Part shown: positions 8,023 to 16,041 of the stretch, piece after piece | Layout of the letters: each line of letters begins with the position of its first letter | How positions within the stretch are numbered: the first letter of the stretch is position 1 | Assembly (NCBI GenBank): GCA_022706685.1 | Contig: JAKJCA010000005.1 | Span: forward strand, 18,446 to 82,445 | Direction of reading: 5' to 3' | DNA length: 64,000 nucleotides | Source of the DNA: Bacillota bacterium | Lineage (GTDB): Bacteria; Bacillota; Clostridia; Oscillospirales; Acutalibacteraceae | Position numbers and translations under genes: made by a program | Notes under the pieces: model-generated | The model's database searches: none | Told to the model about the DNA's origin: nothing | Seen by the model: only the letters and a program-made list of their open reading frames with translations

Positions 8023-10422
8023 TTAATTGAGCTCGATCGAGAAAAGCATCGGCTCGTAGGGTTCCAGCGTAAAGGGGCCCGCGAGGGTCTTTTGAGTAAT
8101 GAGTTCTTCCAGCCGCGTCAGTCTTTTCCCCTGATAAACCAGCGAGACTCCGCCGATGGGAACGCTGCTGTAATTGCAGACATTGACCAGCAGCCGGCCG
8201 TTATATTCGGCGGTGCGCCACTCCGTGTTCAAGACCGTCCCGGAAAGCGGGTTGACGAACAATACGTCATTGGGGCTCATTTCGAGCATTTTATCCCGCA
8301 GCGAAGCGACGGTCATGGGAATGAGCGGAGGAACGAACAGCAAGCCGGAAACATTGCGGCTGAGCGTCAGCAGGGTATATAGGCCGCCGAACTTGCCGGA
8401 ATCGGCTTTGGTTAAAAACGAGAAGACGGGTTTCAGCGCCGCAGCGAGCGCGCCGATGATATTGCCGACGGGGTTGAAGCCGAAAACCGTGCAGTTGCGG
8501 TACACCGATTTCAGCAGCGCGGCGTCCTGCGGCCTGCCCGTCTCGTCGAGGTCCATGCACCGGTTCATCAGCAGCACCTCGTTGCCGGCCAGCGCGTAAC
8601 GGTTGACCGCCTCGAGCGTCGCTCTTTTGACGCTCATCGCGTTGGGAACCACCAGCAGCATGCCGTCTTCAAGGCCGGGGATAGTGTCCTCGGTCACATA
8701 ACGGACGCTTTTCCCCGCGCACGCGGCGGCCTGGACCGCAAGCAGGATAAAATTGGGCGACATCATATCAAGCGTTCGGGCGTTGTCGGAGAACAGGATG
8801 GCGACCTCTTCTTTTGTGTTGTCGAAAGCGTTGACTTCGAGCGCGAGGCGGTTGAGGTCGAGAGCGGTCCTGCCGACCGACGCGATGCATTCGGGGCGGT
8901 GCAGGATGCTGCCGTTGAAGTCGCTCGCGTCGTCGAAAGAGCGTTCCCACACCCAGATGGTGCTCGCGTCCCTGCCGTGGATGGCGCCCTGCCACATGTC
9001 CGCGCCGACAAATGAGGTCAACAGTTCGTTCTCCCGTTCGCCGTAGAGGGCCGAGCGGTCGCCGATAATATGGTCTTCGGAATTGAACGTGGGGACATCG
9101 TGCATATCGCCGATATAGTCGTACCAGCCGTTTTTAAAATACAAATTGGAGTGCGTGTTGTTGAGGTTTGCCCAGGAATCATTGCCGTTGAAATCGCAGA
9201 ATTCGGCAAATTCGCTGTATTGGGTGCCGCGCCAGGATGAAGTTTCCGCATAGGAGAGATAACTCATCACCTTGGAATCCACCGGGACGCAAGTGTATTC
9301 CTTGATGATGCCGGCCATCCAGGCATGCCAGCCCGACAGCAGGGCGTTGTTGAAATCGGTCCATACGACGGCAAGCGCGTTTCTTTCGCCCTCCGCGGGC
9401 ATTTTCGCGTCCGAAAACGACCGGTAAGAAGTGCCGATTTCCGCGTTGAGGTTCTCGACAATGCCGAATCTCCCGGCGAGGTATTCCTGCCAGGCGGGGA
9501 AATCGTAAGCGGATTTCGAGCTGGTGTAGACCGGTTCGTTGCTCAGGCAGATGTCGAAAAGCGCCTCACAGTCCTTGATCATGGGAATGAGGGTGCGCAG
9601 ATAAGCCTCGATGACCCTGCGCGCGACGGGATGGTTGATATGGTACTGCAAAAAAGAGCCGCTTTCGGGGAATGCGAGGTCCGGATAGTACGCATAAAGG
9701 AAGGCCGGGAAATAATGGGGGGATATCAGCAAACTGACGCAGACATTGTTCGCGGCAGCGCGCCGGAGCATCGGGATAATCCGGTTGGCGATCGCAGAGG
9801 TGTCGATATCGAACAGGTCCCCTTCGTTGAGCCCGTTATGGCTCCCCTGCCCCAGGGGCACGATGATGGAGTTGGGGCCGATTTCATTCTGAATAATGTT
9901 GGCCCCCAGCGAATTAAGAATGGGAATATCGGCCGCAGCCTGGCCGAAATGGCCGTAGCCGACAAAATAGCAGGGCCTTTCGCCCCAAGTGGTCTGCGCG
10001 AAAATGGCAGGCCCCCGGGCGGTGCGCGCCCCGTTGAGGTAACGCGGCGCCTGCTGCGGCTGCGCTTCGCCTGCCAGAAAAGACTCGAGGCTGCCTTTCG
10101 CCGAGAAATACAGGCGGTTGAGCGAGTTGACGGTAAACTCAAGCTGTTCGGCGTAACCGGCCGCTTTGTCCTGCTCGAGGAGGACGGCGTATTTTTTCAG
10201 CACCGCGATGTTAACCGATTCGTACGGGCAGTTCATCCCTTTTTCGCCGCAAAGCGCCACCAGGCCTTCGAGTTCGGCAATCATCCTGCCGAGTTTTTCC
10301 GTATCCAGCCGGGAGATGTCGGGCGGAACGCTCAGGCCGGGCGGCTCGGGGGATACCGCCGCAGCGGGAAAACAAAGCGCCAGCACCAGCAGCACGGCGA
10401 GCGCGGTTTTGAGTTTTTTCAT
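8023..10422 (-). CDS. Secreted GH42-like glycoside hydrolase (beta-galactosidase fold)
   Basis: A 799-aa exported protein with a clear signal peptide (positive MKKLK, hydrophobic LAVLLVLALCF, Ala-rich cleavage site near residue 22). After a helical N-terminal region, a TIM-barrel begins near residue 140. SNEP (E296) matches the GH42 acid/base motif, and E449 in FNSED is a plausible nucleophile. A Rossmann-like trimerisation-type domain follows (about 540-640), then a C-terminal beta domain. The substrate is probably a galactoside or other exo-linked sugar but is not determinable. AAAGAGGTG precedes the ATG. Its start lies 3 nt after the stop of the PHP gene, making it the last member of a four-gene operon. 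Confidence 0.75.
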   Translation of the reverse strand: MKKLKTALAVLLVLALCFPAAAVSPEPPGLSVPPDISRLDTEKLGRMIAELEGLVALCGEKGMNCPYESVNIAVLKKYAVLLEQDKAAGYAEQLEFTVNSLNRLYFSAKGSLESFLAGEAQPQQAPRYLNGARTARGPAIFAQTTWGERPCYFVGYGHFGQAAADIPILNSLGANIIQNEIGPNSIIVPLGQGSHNGLNEGDLFDIDTSAIANRIIPMLRRAAANNVCVSLLISPHYFPAFLYAYYPDLAFPESGSFLQYHINHPVARRVIEAYLRTLIPMIKDCEALFDICLSNEPVYTSSKSAYDFPAWQEYLAGRFGIVENLNAEIGTSYRSFSDAKMPAEGERNALAVVWTDFNNALLSGWHAWMAGIIKEYTCVPVDSKVMSYLSYAETSSWRGTQYSEFAEFCDFNGNDSWANLNNTHSNLYFKNGWYDYIGDMHDVPTFNSEDHIIGDRSALYGERENELLTSFVGADMWQGAIHGRDASTIWVWERSFDDASDFNGSILHRPECIASVGRTALDLNRLALEVNAFDNTKEEVAILFSDNARTLDMMSPNFILLAVQAAACAGKSVRYVTEDTIPGLEDGMLLVVPNAMSVKRATLEAVNRYALAGNEVLLMNRCMDLDETGRPQDAALLKSVYRNCTVFGFNPVGNIIGALAAALKPVFSFLTKADSGKFGGLYTLLTLSRNVSGLLFVPPLIPMTVASLRDKMLEMSPNDVLFVNPLSGTVLNTEWRTAEYNGRLLVNVCNYSSVPIGGVSLVYQGKRLTRLEELITQKTLAGPFTLEPYEPMLFSIELN

Positions 10423-10425
10423 TTT

Positions 10426-11412
10426 TCACACCTCTTTCCAATCGTTGTCAACGGCATATAGCGGGCTTGTAAATGCAAGCAGGCATGTTTCGTTCCCGAG
10501 CGTGCCCCACAGTTCGCCCCGGTACCAGCCGGGCGCGGCTTCGATGCGGATGCGCGCGGGAAGGGCGGAAAACGGCGCTTCCGATACGGTTCGTCCGCCG
10601 GTACCGACCAGGCGGAACGTTTCCGGCCGCAAATCCCGCGGATGCAAAAGCTCTTTTCTGCGGTCCGGATCTGCGGCAAAGAAAAAATCCGCCTCGCCCG
10701 CCGGAATAACGTCTCCCGGCCAGGCGTCTCCTTCGCGCGAAACAGCCCGCACCGTCAGCAGCGGGCCCGCGCTGACGCAGACACGGCCGTTTTTCAGCGC
10801 CCCGGCCATGCCGTCCCCCGTCAGAAAGGCTCTTTCGCTGCCAAGCCATGTGCAGGCGAACGCCTCGCCCGCGGCCGGGTCCGAATGCCAGTCCCTGCCG
10901 AAGGTACCCGCGATATGGCAACCCCTGTCGAGCAGGTCGTTCCACAGGGCGAACGTCCTCCCGCGCGAGGGTTGGGACCATGGGGAGGGTCCCGACCAAA
11001 CCTCCATAAAGGAGATGTCGTCCCAGCGGCGGACATTAAAGTCCCAATAACAGCCGGTACACATCGGGCTGCCGAGGGCGAAGGGATGCGCGGCGCCCGC
11101 GACGCCGCCTTTCGACGTGATTTCGCGCGTTTTTTCGTCGATATTGTCCGGCCGCACTTCGCGCCAGTCAACGAACTCCCCGCAGTCCATGACGAGCATA
11201 TGGCCGTAAAAGGTCGTCCATTCGATACCGCGGAGCACGCAGGGGGATTGCCCGTCTTTTGCAATCGTGTCGAAGCCCGACAGGGTGTTGTGGTCGGTCA
11301 GCGCAATGCCGTCGAGCGAGAGTTCCCGCGCTTTTTCCCGCAGCAGAGCCGGCGTAAACTGCCCGTCGCTGTGGACAGTATGGCAATGCAGTTCGCAGGC
11401 GAACCAGTTCAT
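10426..11412 (-). CDS. CehA/McbA-like PHP-domain metallophosphoesterase
   Basis: A 328-aa PHP-fold hydrolase. It has the two-histidine motif H9-C-H11 within ELHCHTVHSDG, the TDHN motif at D40-H41-N42, and E64 in RGIEWT; further metal ligands follow (GAAHPF, GRDWHSD). PHP domains cleave phosphoester bonds using two or three metal ions; CehA-like members also hydrolyse carbamates or phosphodiesters. The ATG at 11412 is 7 nt after GGAGG and overlaps the upstream stop codon (ATGA), so it is translationally coupled to the 155-aa gene. Together the two look like a CehA-like protein encoded in two pieces. Much of the open frame upstream of 11412 is not this gene. Confidence 0.85.
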   Translation of the reverse strand: MNWFACELHCHTVHSDGQFTPALLREKARELSLDGIALTDHNTLSGFDTIAKDGQSPCVLRGIEWTTFYGHMLVMDCGEFVDWREVRPDNIDEKTREITSKGGVAGAAHPFALGSPMCTGCYWDFNVRRWDDISFMEVWSGPSPWSQPSRGRTFALWNDLLDRGCHIAGTFGRDWHSDPAAGEAFACTWLGSERAFLTGDGMAGALKNGRVCVSAGPLLTVRAVSREGDAWPGDVIPAGEADFFFAADPDRRKELLHPRDLRPETFRLVGTGGRTVSEAPFSALPARIRIEAAPGWYRGELWGTLGNETCLLAFTSPLYAVDNDWKEV

Positions 11413-11876
11413 GTTTCGCCCTCCGTAGCACCGTAGGCCTCGAGGACAAAAACGCATTGAGGCGTCGCGACGCAGTGGGCGCTGACGACAGCGTGCCAGA
11501 GGCCGGGTTTGAGGCTTGTGACAGCGAAACCGGGCGAACATTTCCCCGGCGCGACGGTATGGCGCTGGACCGGATTGTGCCGGTGCGCGCAGCCCGCATA
11601 GCCAGAGGGCGTGTCGAGCGAGAGTGTTAAAAGATTCTGCACGGGCAGATAATCCTGCCACCGGAGAGTCTGCCCCGACGCTGCCGCGGGCGCGTATCTC
11701 TTAAGGCCGTCGAGGATCAGGCGGCGTGAAAGGCCCCGATCTTCGCAGCGTTTCGGGGCGTAGGAAAAACGCAGTTCCACAGCCGCGAGATTGGCCGTTA
11801 CTTCAAACGCGAAAGCCATGTGCGTTTTTGAGTCGGCGGGGGTGAGAATTTTCTCCGCCGTAAAAAGAAGTTTCAT
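11409..11876 (-). CDS. Small protein resembling the N-terminal domain of CehA-like hydrolases
   Basis: A 155-aa protein without signal peptide or membrane segment, predicted mostly beta. The arrangement (a central segment VELRFSYAPKRCED, then GYAGCAHRHNPVQRH, then CSPGFAVTSLKPGLWHAVVSAH) recalls the beta-sandwich that precedes the PHP domain in many CehA-like proteins (general pattern: SYSY ... SPGY..G.L.PG.W...LG). That comparison is from memory, not a search. The gene overlaps the PI-PLC gene upstream and the PHP gene downstream by 4 nt each (ATGA), implying coupled translation and probably a physical complex with the PHP protein. Confidence 0.6.
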   Translation of the reverse strand: MKLLFTAEKILTPADSKTHMAFAFEVTANLAAVELRFSYAPKRCEDRGLSRRLILDGLKRYAPAAASGQTLRWQDYLPVQNLLTLSLDTPSGYAGCAHRHNPVQRHTVAPGKCSPGFAVTSLKPGLWHAVVSAHCVATPQCVFVLEAYGATEGET

Positions 11877-12778
11877 AAAACGTCCTGAAAATTGCTCGCG
11901 ATAATCTTTTCACACAGCGACTTTGTCGGGAAGTCGAGGATGATCCAGCCGACATTCCTGCCCGGCTCGAGCGGATAGGACGCAAACGCGCGGTTGACCG
12001 CCTTGGCGTTGATTTTGGGCCCGGCAATCCTGCCGAAAGTGCTTAGAAAATGCAGGCAGAGCGTCGCTGCGCCCGGCCGCGCCGCGTCGAGCGCGGGTTT
12101 TGCCGCGCGCTCCCATTTCACTTTGCCCGGGAAACGGAAACGGTCCTGAATCACGGCTTCGAGCCCGGAAGGCGTTCCGTCGAGCCGCTCGATGTCACAG
12201 CGCAGCGGTTCGGCGCTTTCCGTCGACCCCTGTTCGGGCCAGTTGGACAGGTTGATGCCGGTGTTGAGGTCCGTGCAGCCTTTTGCCGAACCGGTGCCGC
12301 AGCGGCGCACAAGGACGATTTTACCCCGGCATTCGCCGAGAGCCGGATAACGGTTTTCCAGAAACCAGAGGTCCTGCCCGGCGATATGCTGCCGGAAAAA
12401 TTCGGCAAAAAAGATGTCGGCGTTGTCGCCGGCGTCCATTTTGACGCTCATGAAAACCGTTTCGCCCGGGTTTGCAGCAAGGAAGGCGGAGCACATGGCC
12501 CAAATATCCTCAAAATAGAGCGGCGGCGCGCCCGGGCCCCGGCGCGCCCTGCAGCTGCCGATACCGTGCACCGCGCGGAAACGGCCGTCCCTGAGTTCAA
12601 GCCGGATATCGAGGAAACGCACGCCGGTTTCGAGCTGGGCGGCAATGCTCATATCCTGGCAGCTGAACAGAACAGGCAGCACGATAAACTGCGTCGAGCT
12701 GTCGTGCGTACCGGGCAGATTGACCAGGCACGAGGGTGTTTCGCCGGGAAGCAGTGACATCCATTTCGCGGTTTCCAT
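11873..12778 (-). CDS. Phosphatidylinositol-specific phospholipase C X-domain protein
   Basis: A 301-aa PI-PLC-like phosphodiesterase. LPGTHDS carries catalytic H25, GVRFLDIRL carries the D57 metal/phosphate-site residue, and the second catalytic His is H71 in RAVHG. A TIM-barrel continues to the C-terminus. Family members cleave phosphatidylinositol or GPI-like glycolipids to diacylglycerol and inositol phosphate. Bacterial enzymes are usually secreted, but here no signal peptide is visible, so either the substrate is internal or export is non-classical. It is the first gene of the leftward operon that also encodes the CehA-like pair and the secreted glycosidase. A near-consensus promoter precedes it. 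Confidence 0.85.
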   Translation of the reverse strand: METAKWMSLLPGETPSCLVNLPGTHDSSTQFIVLPVLFSCQDMSIAAQLETGVRFLDIRLELRDGRFRAVHGIGSCRARRGPGAPPLYFEDIWAMCSAFLAANPGETVFMSVKMDAGDNADIFFAEFFRQHIAGQDLWFLENRYPALGECRGKIVLVRRCGTGSAKGCTDLNTGINLSNWPEQGSTESAEPLRCDIERLDGTPSGLEAVIQDRFRFPGKVKWERAAKPALDAARPGAATLCLHFLSTFGRIAGPKINAKAVNRAFASYPLEPGRNVGWIILDFPTKSLCEKIIASNFQDVL

Positions 12779-12831
12779 GCCGTACCTCCGCCGGTCCGCC
12801 GGCCGTATATTTCCGGATACTTTTCGCGCTG

Positions 12832-12860
12832 ATTATAACGCGGGACCCTTTCAAATTCAA
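12832..12860 (-). promoter_or_regulatory. Promoter of the PI-PLC/CehA-like/GH42-like operon
   Basis: TTGAAT (complement of 12855-12860), a 17-nt spacer and a perfect TATAAT (complement of 12832-12837). Confidence 0.8.
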
Positions 12861-12904
12861 GAGCGACGCCGCCGCGCGGCAAGGCCGGCCGTGTTGACGG
12901 CGGC

Positions 12905-12933
12905 TTGTAAAAAACAGCTGGTGCGTGTAAAAT
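12905..12933 (+). promoter_or_regulatory. Promoter of the ligase/cupin/acyl-CoA synthetase operon
   Basis: TTGTAA (12905-12910), 17-nt spacer, TAAAAT (12928-12933). It is divergent from the PI-PLC operon promoter about 45 bp away, so one regulator could control both. Confidence 0.6.
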
Positions 12934-12989
12934 GAACGGCAATGAGGGGGCTTCGGAACAACGGCCCCGACGGGAAGGAAGCAGGCTTT

Positions 12990-13727
12990 ATGGATATCGC
13001 AGCGCTCGTGCCGAACAGCGGAAAAAAACTGGAAATCGAAACCGCTTACGGCACTTTTTGCAGATACCCGGTCAAAACGCACGTCGTAATGAAAGGCGAC
13101 AGTCTGGAAAAAATCATGGACGATTACGTCCGCCCCTATGCGAAAGAGGGGGATATGATTTTTATCAGTGAAAAAATCGTCGCCATCAGTCAGGGGCGCG
13201 CCTTTAAAATCGAGGATATCCACCCGACCAAACTCGCCATTTTTCTCAGCCGTTTTGTTTACAAAACGCCCTACGGCATCGGTCTGGGCATCCCGAGCAC
13301 CATGCAGCTGGCCATCGACGATATCGGCAAGCCGAAAATCCTTTTTGCGGCGTTTTGCTCCGCGGTGACCAAACCGTTCGGTGTGCGCGGGGTCTTTTAT
13401 AAAATCGTCGGCGACAAGGGCAGGGCCATCGACGGCCCGTGCGACTACACGCTGCCGCCCTACAACCATTATGCGAAACTGGCGCCGAAGGACCCCGATC
13501 AGGTCGCCGACACGCTGGAGAAGCACACCGGGCTGCCGGTCGTCATCATCGACAGCAACGACCTCGGCCGCGAAGTGCTGGGCAAATCGCGCAGCGCGCC
13601 CGCTGTCGAGGTCTGCAAAGCCGTCTTCGCGGACAATCCGCTCGGCCAGGCAGCGCAGCAGACGCCGGTCGCCATCGTGCGCAGGGCCGAAACAATGGCG
13701 TCAGCCGATACGGCAGGAGGAAACTGA
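12990..13727 (+). CDS. Coenzyme F420-0:L-glutamate ligase-like protein
   Basis: A 245-aa protein of the CofE/FbiB-N family, which forms amide bonds between a carboxylate and glutamate using GTP. It shows the family pattern ISEKIVAISQGRAFKIEDI, then YGIGLGIPSTMQLAIDD, then GVRGVFY and IDGPCDY, and ends with VVIIDSNDLGREVLG and the C-terminal DNPLGQ. F420 genes are not visible nearby and Clostridia generally lack F420, so the true acceptor is probably another molecule. ATG 12990 is chosen (AAGGAAG about 8 nt upstream); an in-frame upstream ATG at 12942 has no good Shine-Dalgarno sequence. It is the first gene of a three-gene operon, with its stop codon overlapping the next start. Confidence 0.8.
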   Translation: MDIAALVPNSGKKLEIETAYGTFCRYPVKTHVVMKGDSLEKIMDDYVRPYAKEGDMIFISEKIVAISQGRAFKIEDIHPTKLAIFLSRFVYKTPYGIGLGIPSTMQLAIDDIGKPKILFAAFCSAVTKPFGVRGVFYKIVGDKGRAIDGPCDYTLPPYNHYAKLAPKDPDQVADTLEKHTGLPVVIIDSNDLGREVLGKSRSAPAVEVCKAVFADNPLGQAAQQTPVAIVRRAETMASADTAGGN

Positions 13728-14275
13728 TGGAAAGCGAACTGAAACAAATCCCCAAAAGAATCAAGGAACTCCGCGAAATCCTTGAAATTTCCGCCATGGA
13801 TATGGCTGGCAAACTCGGCATCAGCCTGGAGGATTACCTGCTCTACGAAACCGGCGGCAGCGATATTCCCATCAGCGCGCTGTATAAGATTGCCGCGGCG
13901 CTGGGCACCGATTTCACGGTGCTGATTACCGGCGATTCGCCGAGAATGAACACCTACACGGTCGTGCGCAGCGGCGAAGGCGTTGCCGTGGAACGTTACC
14001 CCGGTTATCATTTCGAAAGCCTCGCGTTCAATTTCAAAAACCGGAGCATGGAACCGATGCTGGTGGAAATCAGCCGGCAGGACACCGAGCCCGCGCTCGT
14101 CATGCACAGCGGCCAGGAGTTCAACTACGTCCTTGAAGGCAGCGTGAAAATCACGGTCGGCAAGAACGTTTTTATCCTTAATCCGGGCGACAGTATCTAC
14201 TTTAACCCCGCGCTGCCGCACAGGCAGGCGGCGGTCGGGGAAACGACAAAATTCCTGACGGTCATCATGGAATAA
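13727..14275 (+). CDS. XRE-family transcriptional regulator with C-terminal cupin domain
   Basis: A 182-aa regulator. Residues about 8-65 form an XRE helix-turn-helix (IKELREILEISAMDMAGKLGISLEDYLLYETG). Residues about 105-182 form a cupin barrel (HSGQEFNYVLEGSVKITVGKNVFILNPGDSIYFNPALPHR) with His/Glu/His metal-type positions. Such HTH-cupin proteins usually sense a small metabolite and control adjacent catabolic genes. The ATG lies 6 nt after AGGAGG and overlaps the ligase stop codon (TGATG). It is sandwiched between the F420-ligase-like and acyl-CoA synthetase genes and probably regulates this operon, whose promoter is at 12905-12933. Confidence 0.9.
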   Translation: MESELKQIPKRIKELREILEISAMDMAGKLGISLEDYLLYETGGSDIPISALYKIAAALGTDFTVLITGDSPRMNTYTVVRSGEGVAVERYPGYHFESLAFNFKNRSMEPMLVEISRQDTEPALVMHSGQEFNYVLEGSVKITVGKNVFILNPGDSIYFNPALPHRQAAVGETTKFLTVIME

Positions 14276-14286
14276 GGAGGAACAGC

Positions 14287-15966
14287 GTGGATAGAATCAT
14301 CAGCCGTTACTGCCCCCGCGTCGATTTTTCCTCCTACGAGGACATGAAGGCCAACTTCACCATCGAAGTGCCGGAGGATTTTAACTTCGGCTACGACGTG
14401 GTCGACGTTTGGGCGGACGAGGAGCCCGGCAAGCTCGCCCTGGTAAGGACGGACGACGCCGGCAACATGGAATCGTACACCTTCGACGACGTCAAACGCG
14501 AAAGCAACCGCGCGGCCAACTTTTTCAAAGCGCACGGCATCGGTAAGGGCGACCGGGTGCTGATGATCCTTAAGCAGCGTCCCGAAATCTGGTTCTGCCT
14601 GGTCGGTTTGTGCAAACTCGGCGCCGTCGCCATCCCCGGCTCTTTCCAGCTGACGGAGAAAGATTTGGTGTACCGGCTGGGCATTTCGGGAGCGAAAATG
14701 CTTGTGTGCGTCGACGATGAGGACATCGTCGCCCACGCCAAGAGCGCCCTGCCCAAGTGCCCCGAAACAAAGACGCTCGTTACCGTCGGGGAACGCAGCG
14801 TCGAGGGGGCTGTCCCTTACCGGGCGGTCATCGGCGGTTACTCCGCCGTTTTCCCCCGGCCGGAAGGCGACGCGGCGACGACTGCGACGGACCCGATGCT
14901 GATTTACTTTTCATCCGGAACGACCGGTATGCCCAAAATGGTTAAGCATGCCTTCTCCTCCCCGCTGGGGCAGATTACCACCGCCCGTTACTGGCAGTGC
15001 GTGCGGGAAAATAAGGTGCATCTGACCCAGACCGACTCCGGCTGGGCGAAATTCGCCTGGGGTAAAATCTACGGCCAGTGGATCTGCGGCGCCGCCGTCG
15101 GCGCTTACGATACCGAAAAATTCGTGCCCAAAGGGATGCTCGACGCGATCATGCGCCTGAAGCCGGCCACTCTGTGCTGCCCGGCCACCATCTTCCGCAT
15201 CCTGATCAAAGAGGACCTTTCGGGGTATGATTTCAGTTTCATCGAGCACGCGAGCCTGGCAGGAGAGCCGCTCAACCCGGAGGTGTTCAAACAACTCGAG
15301 AAACTGACTGGCATGCGAGTCTACGAGGGTTTCGGGCAGACAGAATCCTCCGTGCTGCTGGCGAATTTCCCCTGGATGGAAATCAGGCCCGGTTCCATGG
15401 GCAAGCCCGCACCGATTTACGATATCGTGCTCCTCGACGAGGATTACAATCCCTGCGAGGACGGCATCGTCGGCTCGATCTGTATCGCCAATGTGACGCG
15501 GAAACACGTGATCGGCCTTTTCGACGAGTACTGGCTCGACGACGAAACGACGCAGAAGAGTTTTGCCCACGGCGTTTACAACACCGGCGACACCGCCTGG
15601 CGCGACGCGGACGGTTACTACTGGTTCGTGGGCCGCAACGACGACATCATCAAATGCTCCGGCTACCGCATCGGACCCTTCGAGGTCGAGAGCGCGCTGA
15701 TGGAGCACCCCGCCGTGCTGGAGTGCGCGGTGACAGCCCTGCCCGACCCGGACAGGGGGCAGATCGTCAAGGCAACCGTGGTGCTGGCGAAAAACTTCGA
15801 AGCCGGCGAAACGCTGATCAGGGAACTGCAGAACCATGTCAAAAGCGTCACCGCGCCTTATAAATACCCGCGGGTCATCGAGTTTGTCAGCGAACTGCCC
15901 AAAACGAGCAGCGGCAAAATCAAGCGCACGGACATCCGCGCGCAGGATATGAAAAGCCGCACCTGA
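14287..15966 (+). CDS. AMP-forming acyl-CoA synthetase (ANL superfamily)
   Basis: A 559-aa cytoplasmic acyl-CoA ligase that activates a carboxylic acid with ATP and CoA. Motif A5/P-loop is YFSSGTTGMPKMVKH, then the mid motif YEGFGQTESSVLLANF, then NTGDTAWRDADGYYWFVGRNDDIIKCSGYRIGPFEVE with the hinge, and the C-terminal lysine region KTSSGKIKRTDIR. It most resembles clostridial acetate/medium-chain or aromatic acid ligases; the substrate is unresolved. GTG 14287 lies 6 nt after GGAGG and 11 nt after the cupin gene stop. It shares an operon with a CofE-like ligase, hinting that an acyl group is activated and/or amidated with glutamate. Confidence 0.9.
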   Translation: MDRIISRYCPRVDFSSYEDMKANFTIEVPEDFNFGYDVVDVWADEEPGKLALVRTDDAGNMESYTFDDVKRESNRAANFFKAHGIGKGDRVLMILKQRPEIWFCLVGLCKLGAVAIPGSFQLTEKDLVYRLGISGAKMLVCVDDEDIVAHAKSALPKCPETKTLVTVGERSVEGAVPYRAVIGGYSAVFPRPEGDAATTATDPMLIYFSSGTTGMPKMVKHAFSSPLGQITTARYWQCVRENKVHLTQTDSGWAKFAWGKIYGQWICGAAVGAYDTEKFVPKGMLDAIMRLKPATLCCPATIFRILIKEDLSGYDFSFIEHASLAGEPLNPEVFKQLEKLTGMRVYEGFGQTESSVLLANFPWMEIRPGSMGKPAPIYDIVLLDEDYNPCEDGIVGSICIANVTRKHVIGLFDEYWLDDETTQKSFAHGVYNTGDTAWRDADGYYWFVGRNDDIIKCSGYRIGPFEVESALMEHPAVLECAVTALPDPDRGQIVKATVVLAKNFEAGETLIRELQNHVKSVTAPYKYPRVIEFVSELPKTSSGKIKRTDIRAQDMKSRT

Positions 15967-15983
15967 AAACACGCCGGTATCAA

Positions 15984-16023
15984 ACAGCGGTTCCCCCGGC
16001 TCATGGGCCGGGGGAACCGCTGT
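15984..16023. terminator. Long perfect inverted repeat between convergent genes
   Basis: A 17-bp perfect stem (ACAGCGGTTCCCCCGGC at 15984-16000 with its complement at 16007-16023) has a 6-nt loop but no clear T tract on either side. Its position between convergent genes suggests termination or mRNA 3'-end protection. Confidence 0.6.
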
Positions 16024-16041
16024 GCCGGTCCGCCGCTCGTA

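Noticed and set aside
12942..12990. Upstream start for the F420-ligase-like gene
   Set aside because: The ATG at 12942 lacks a Shine-Dalgarno sequence and lies close to the likely transcription start; the family-like N-terminus begins at 12990.
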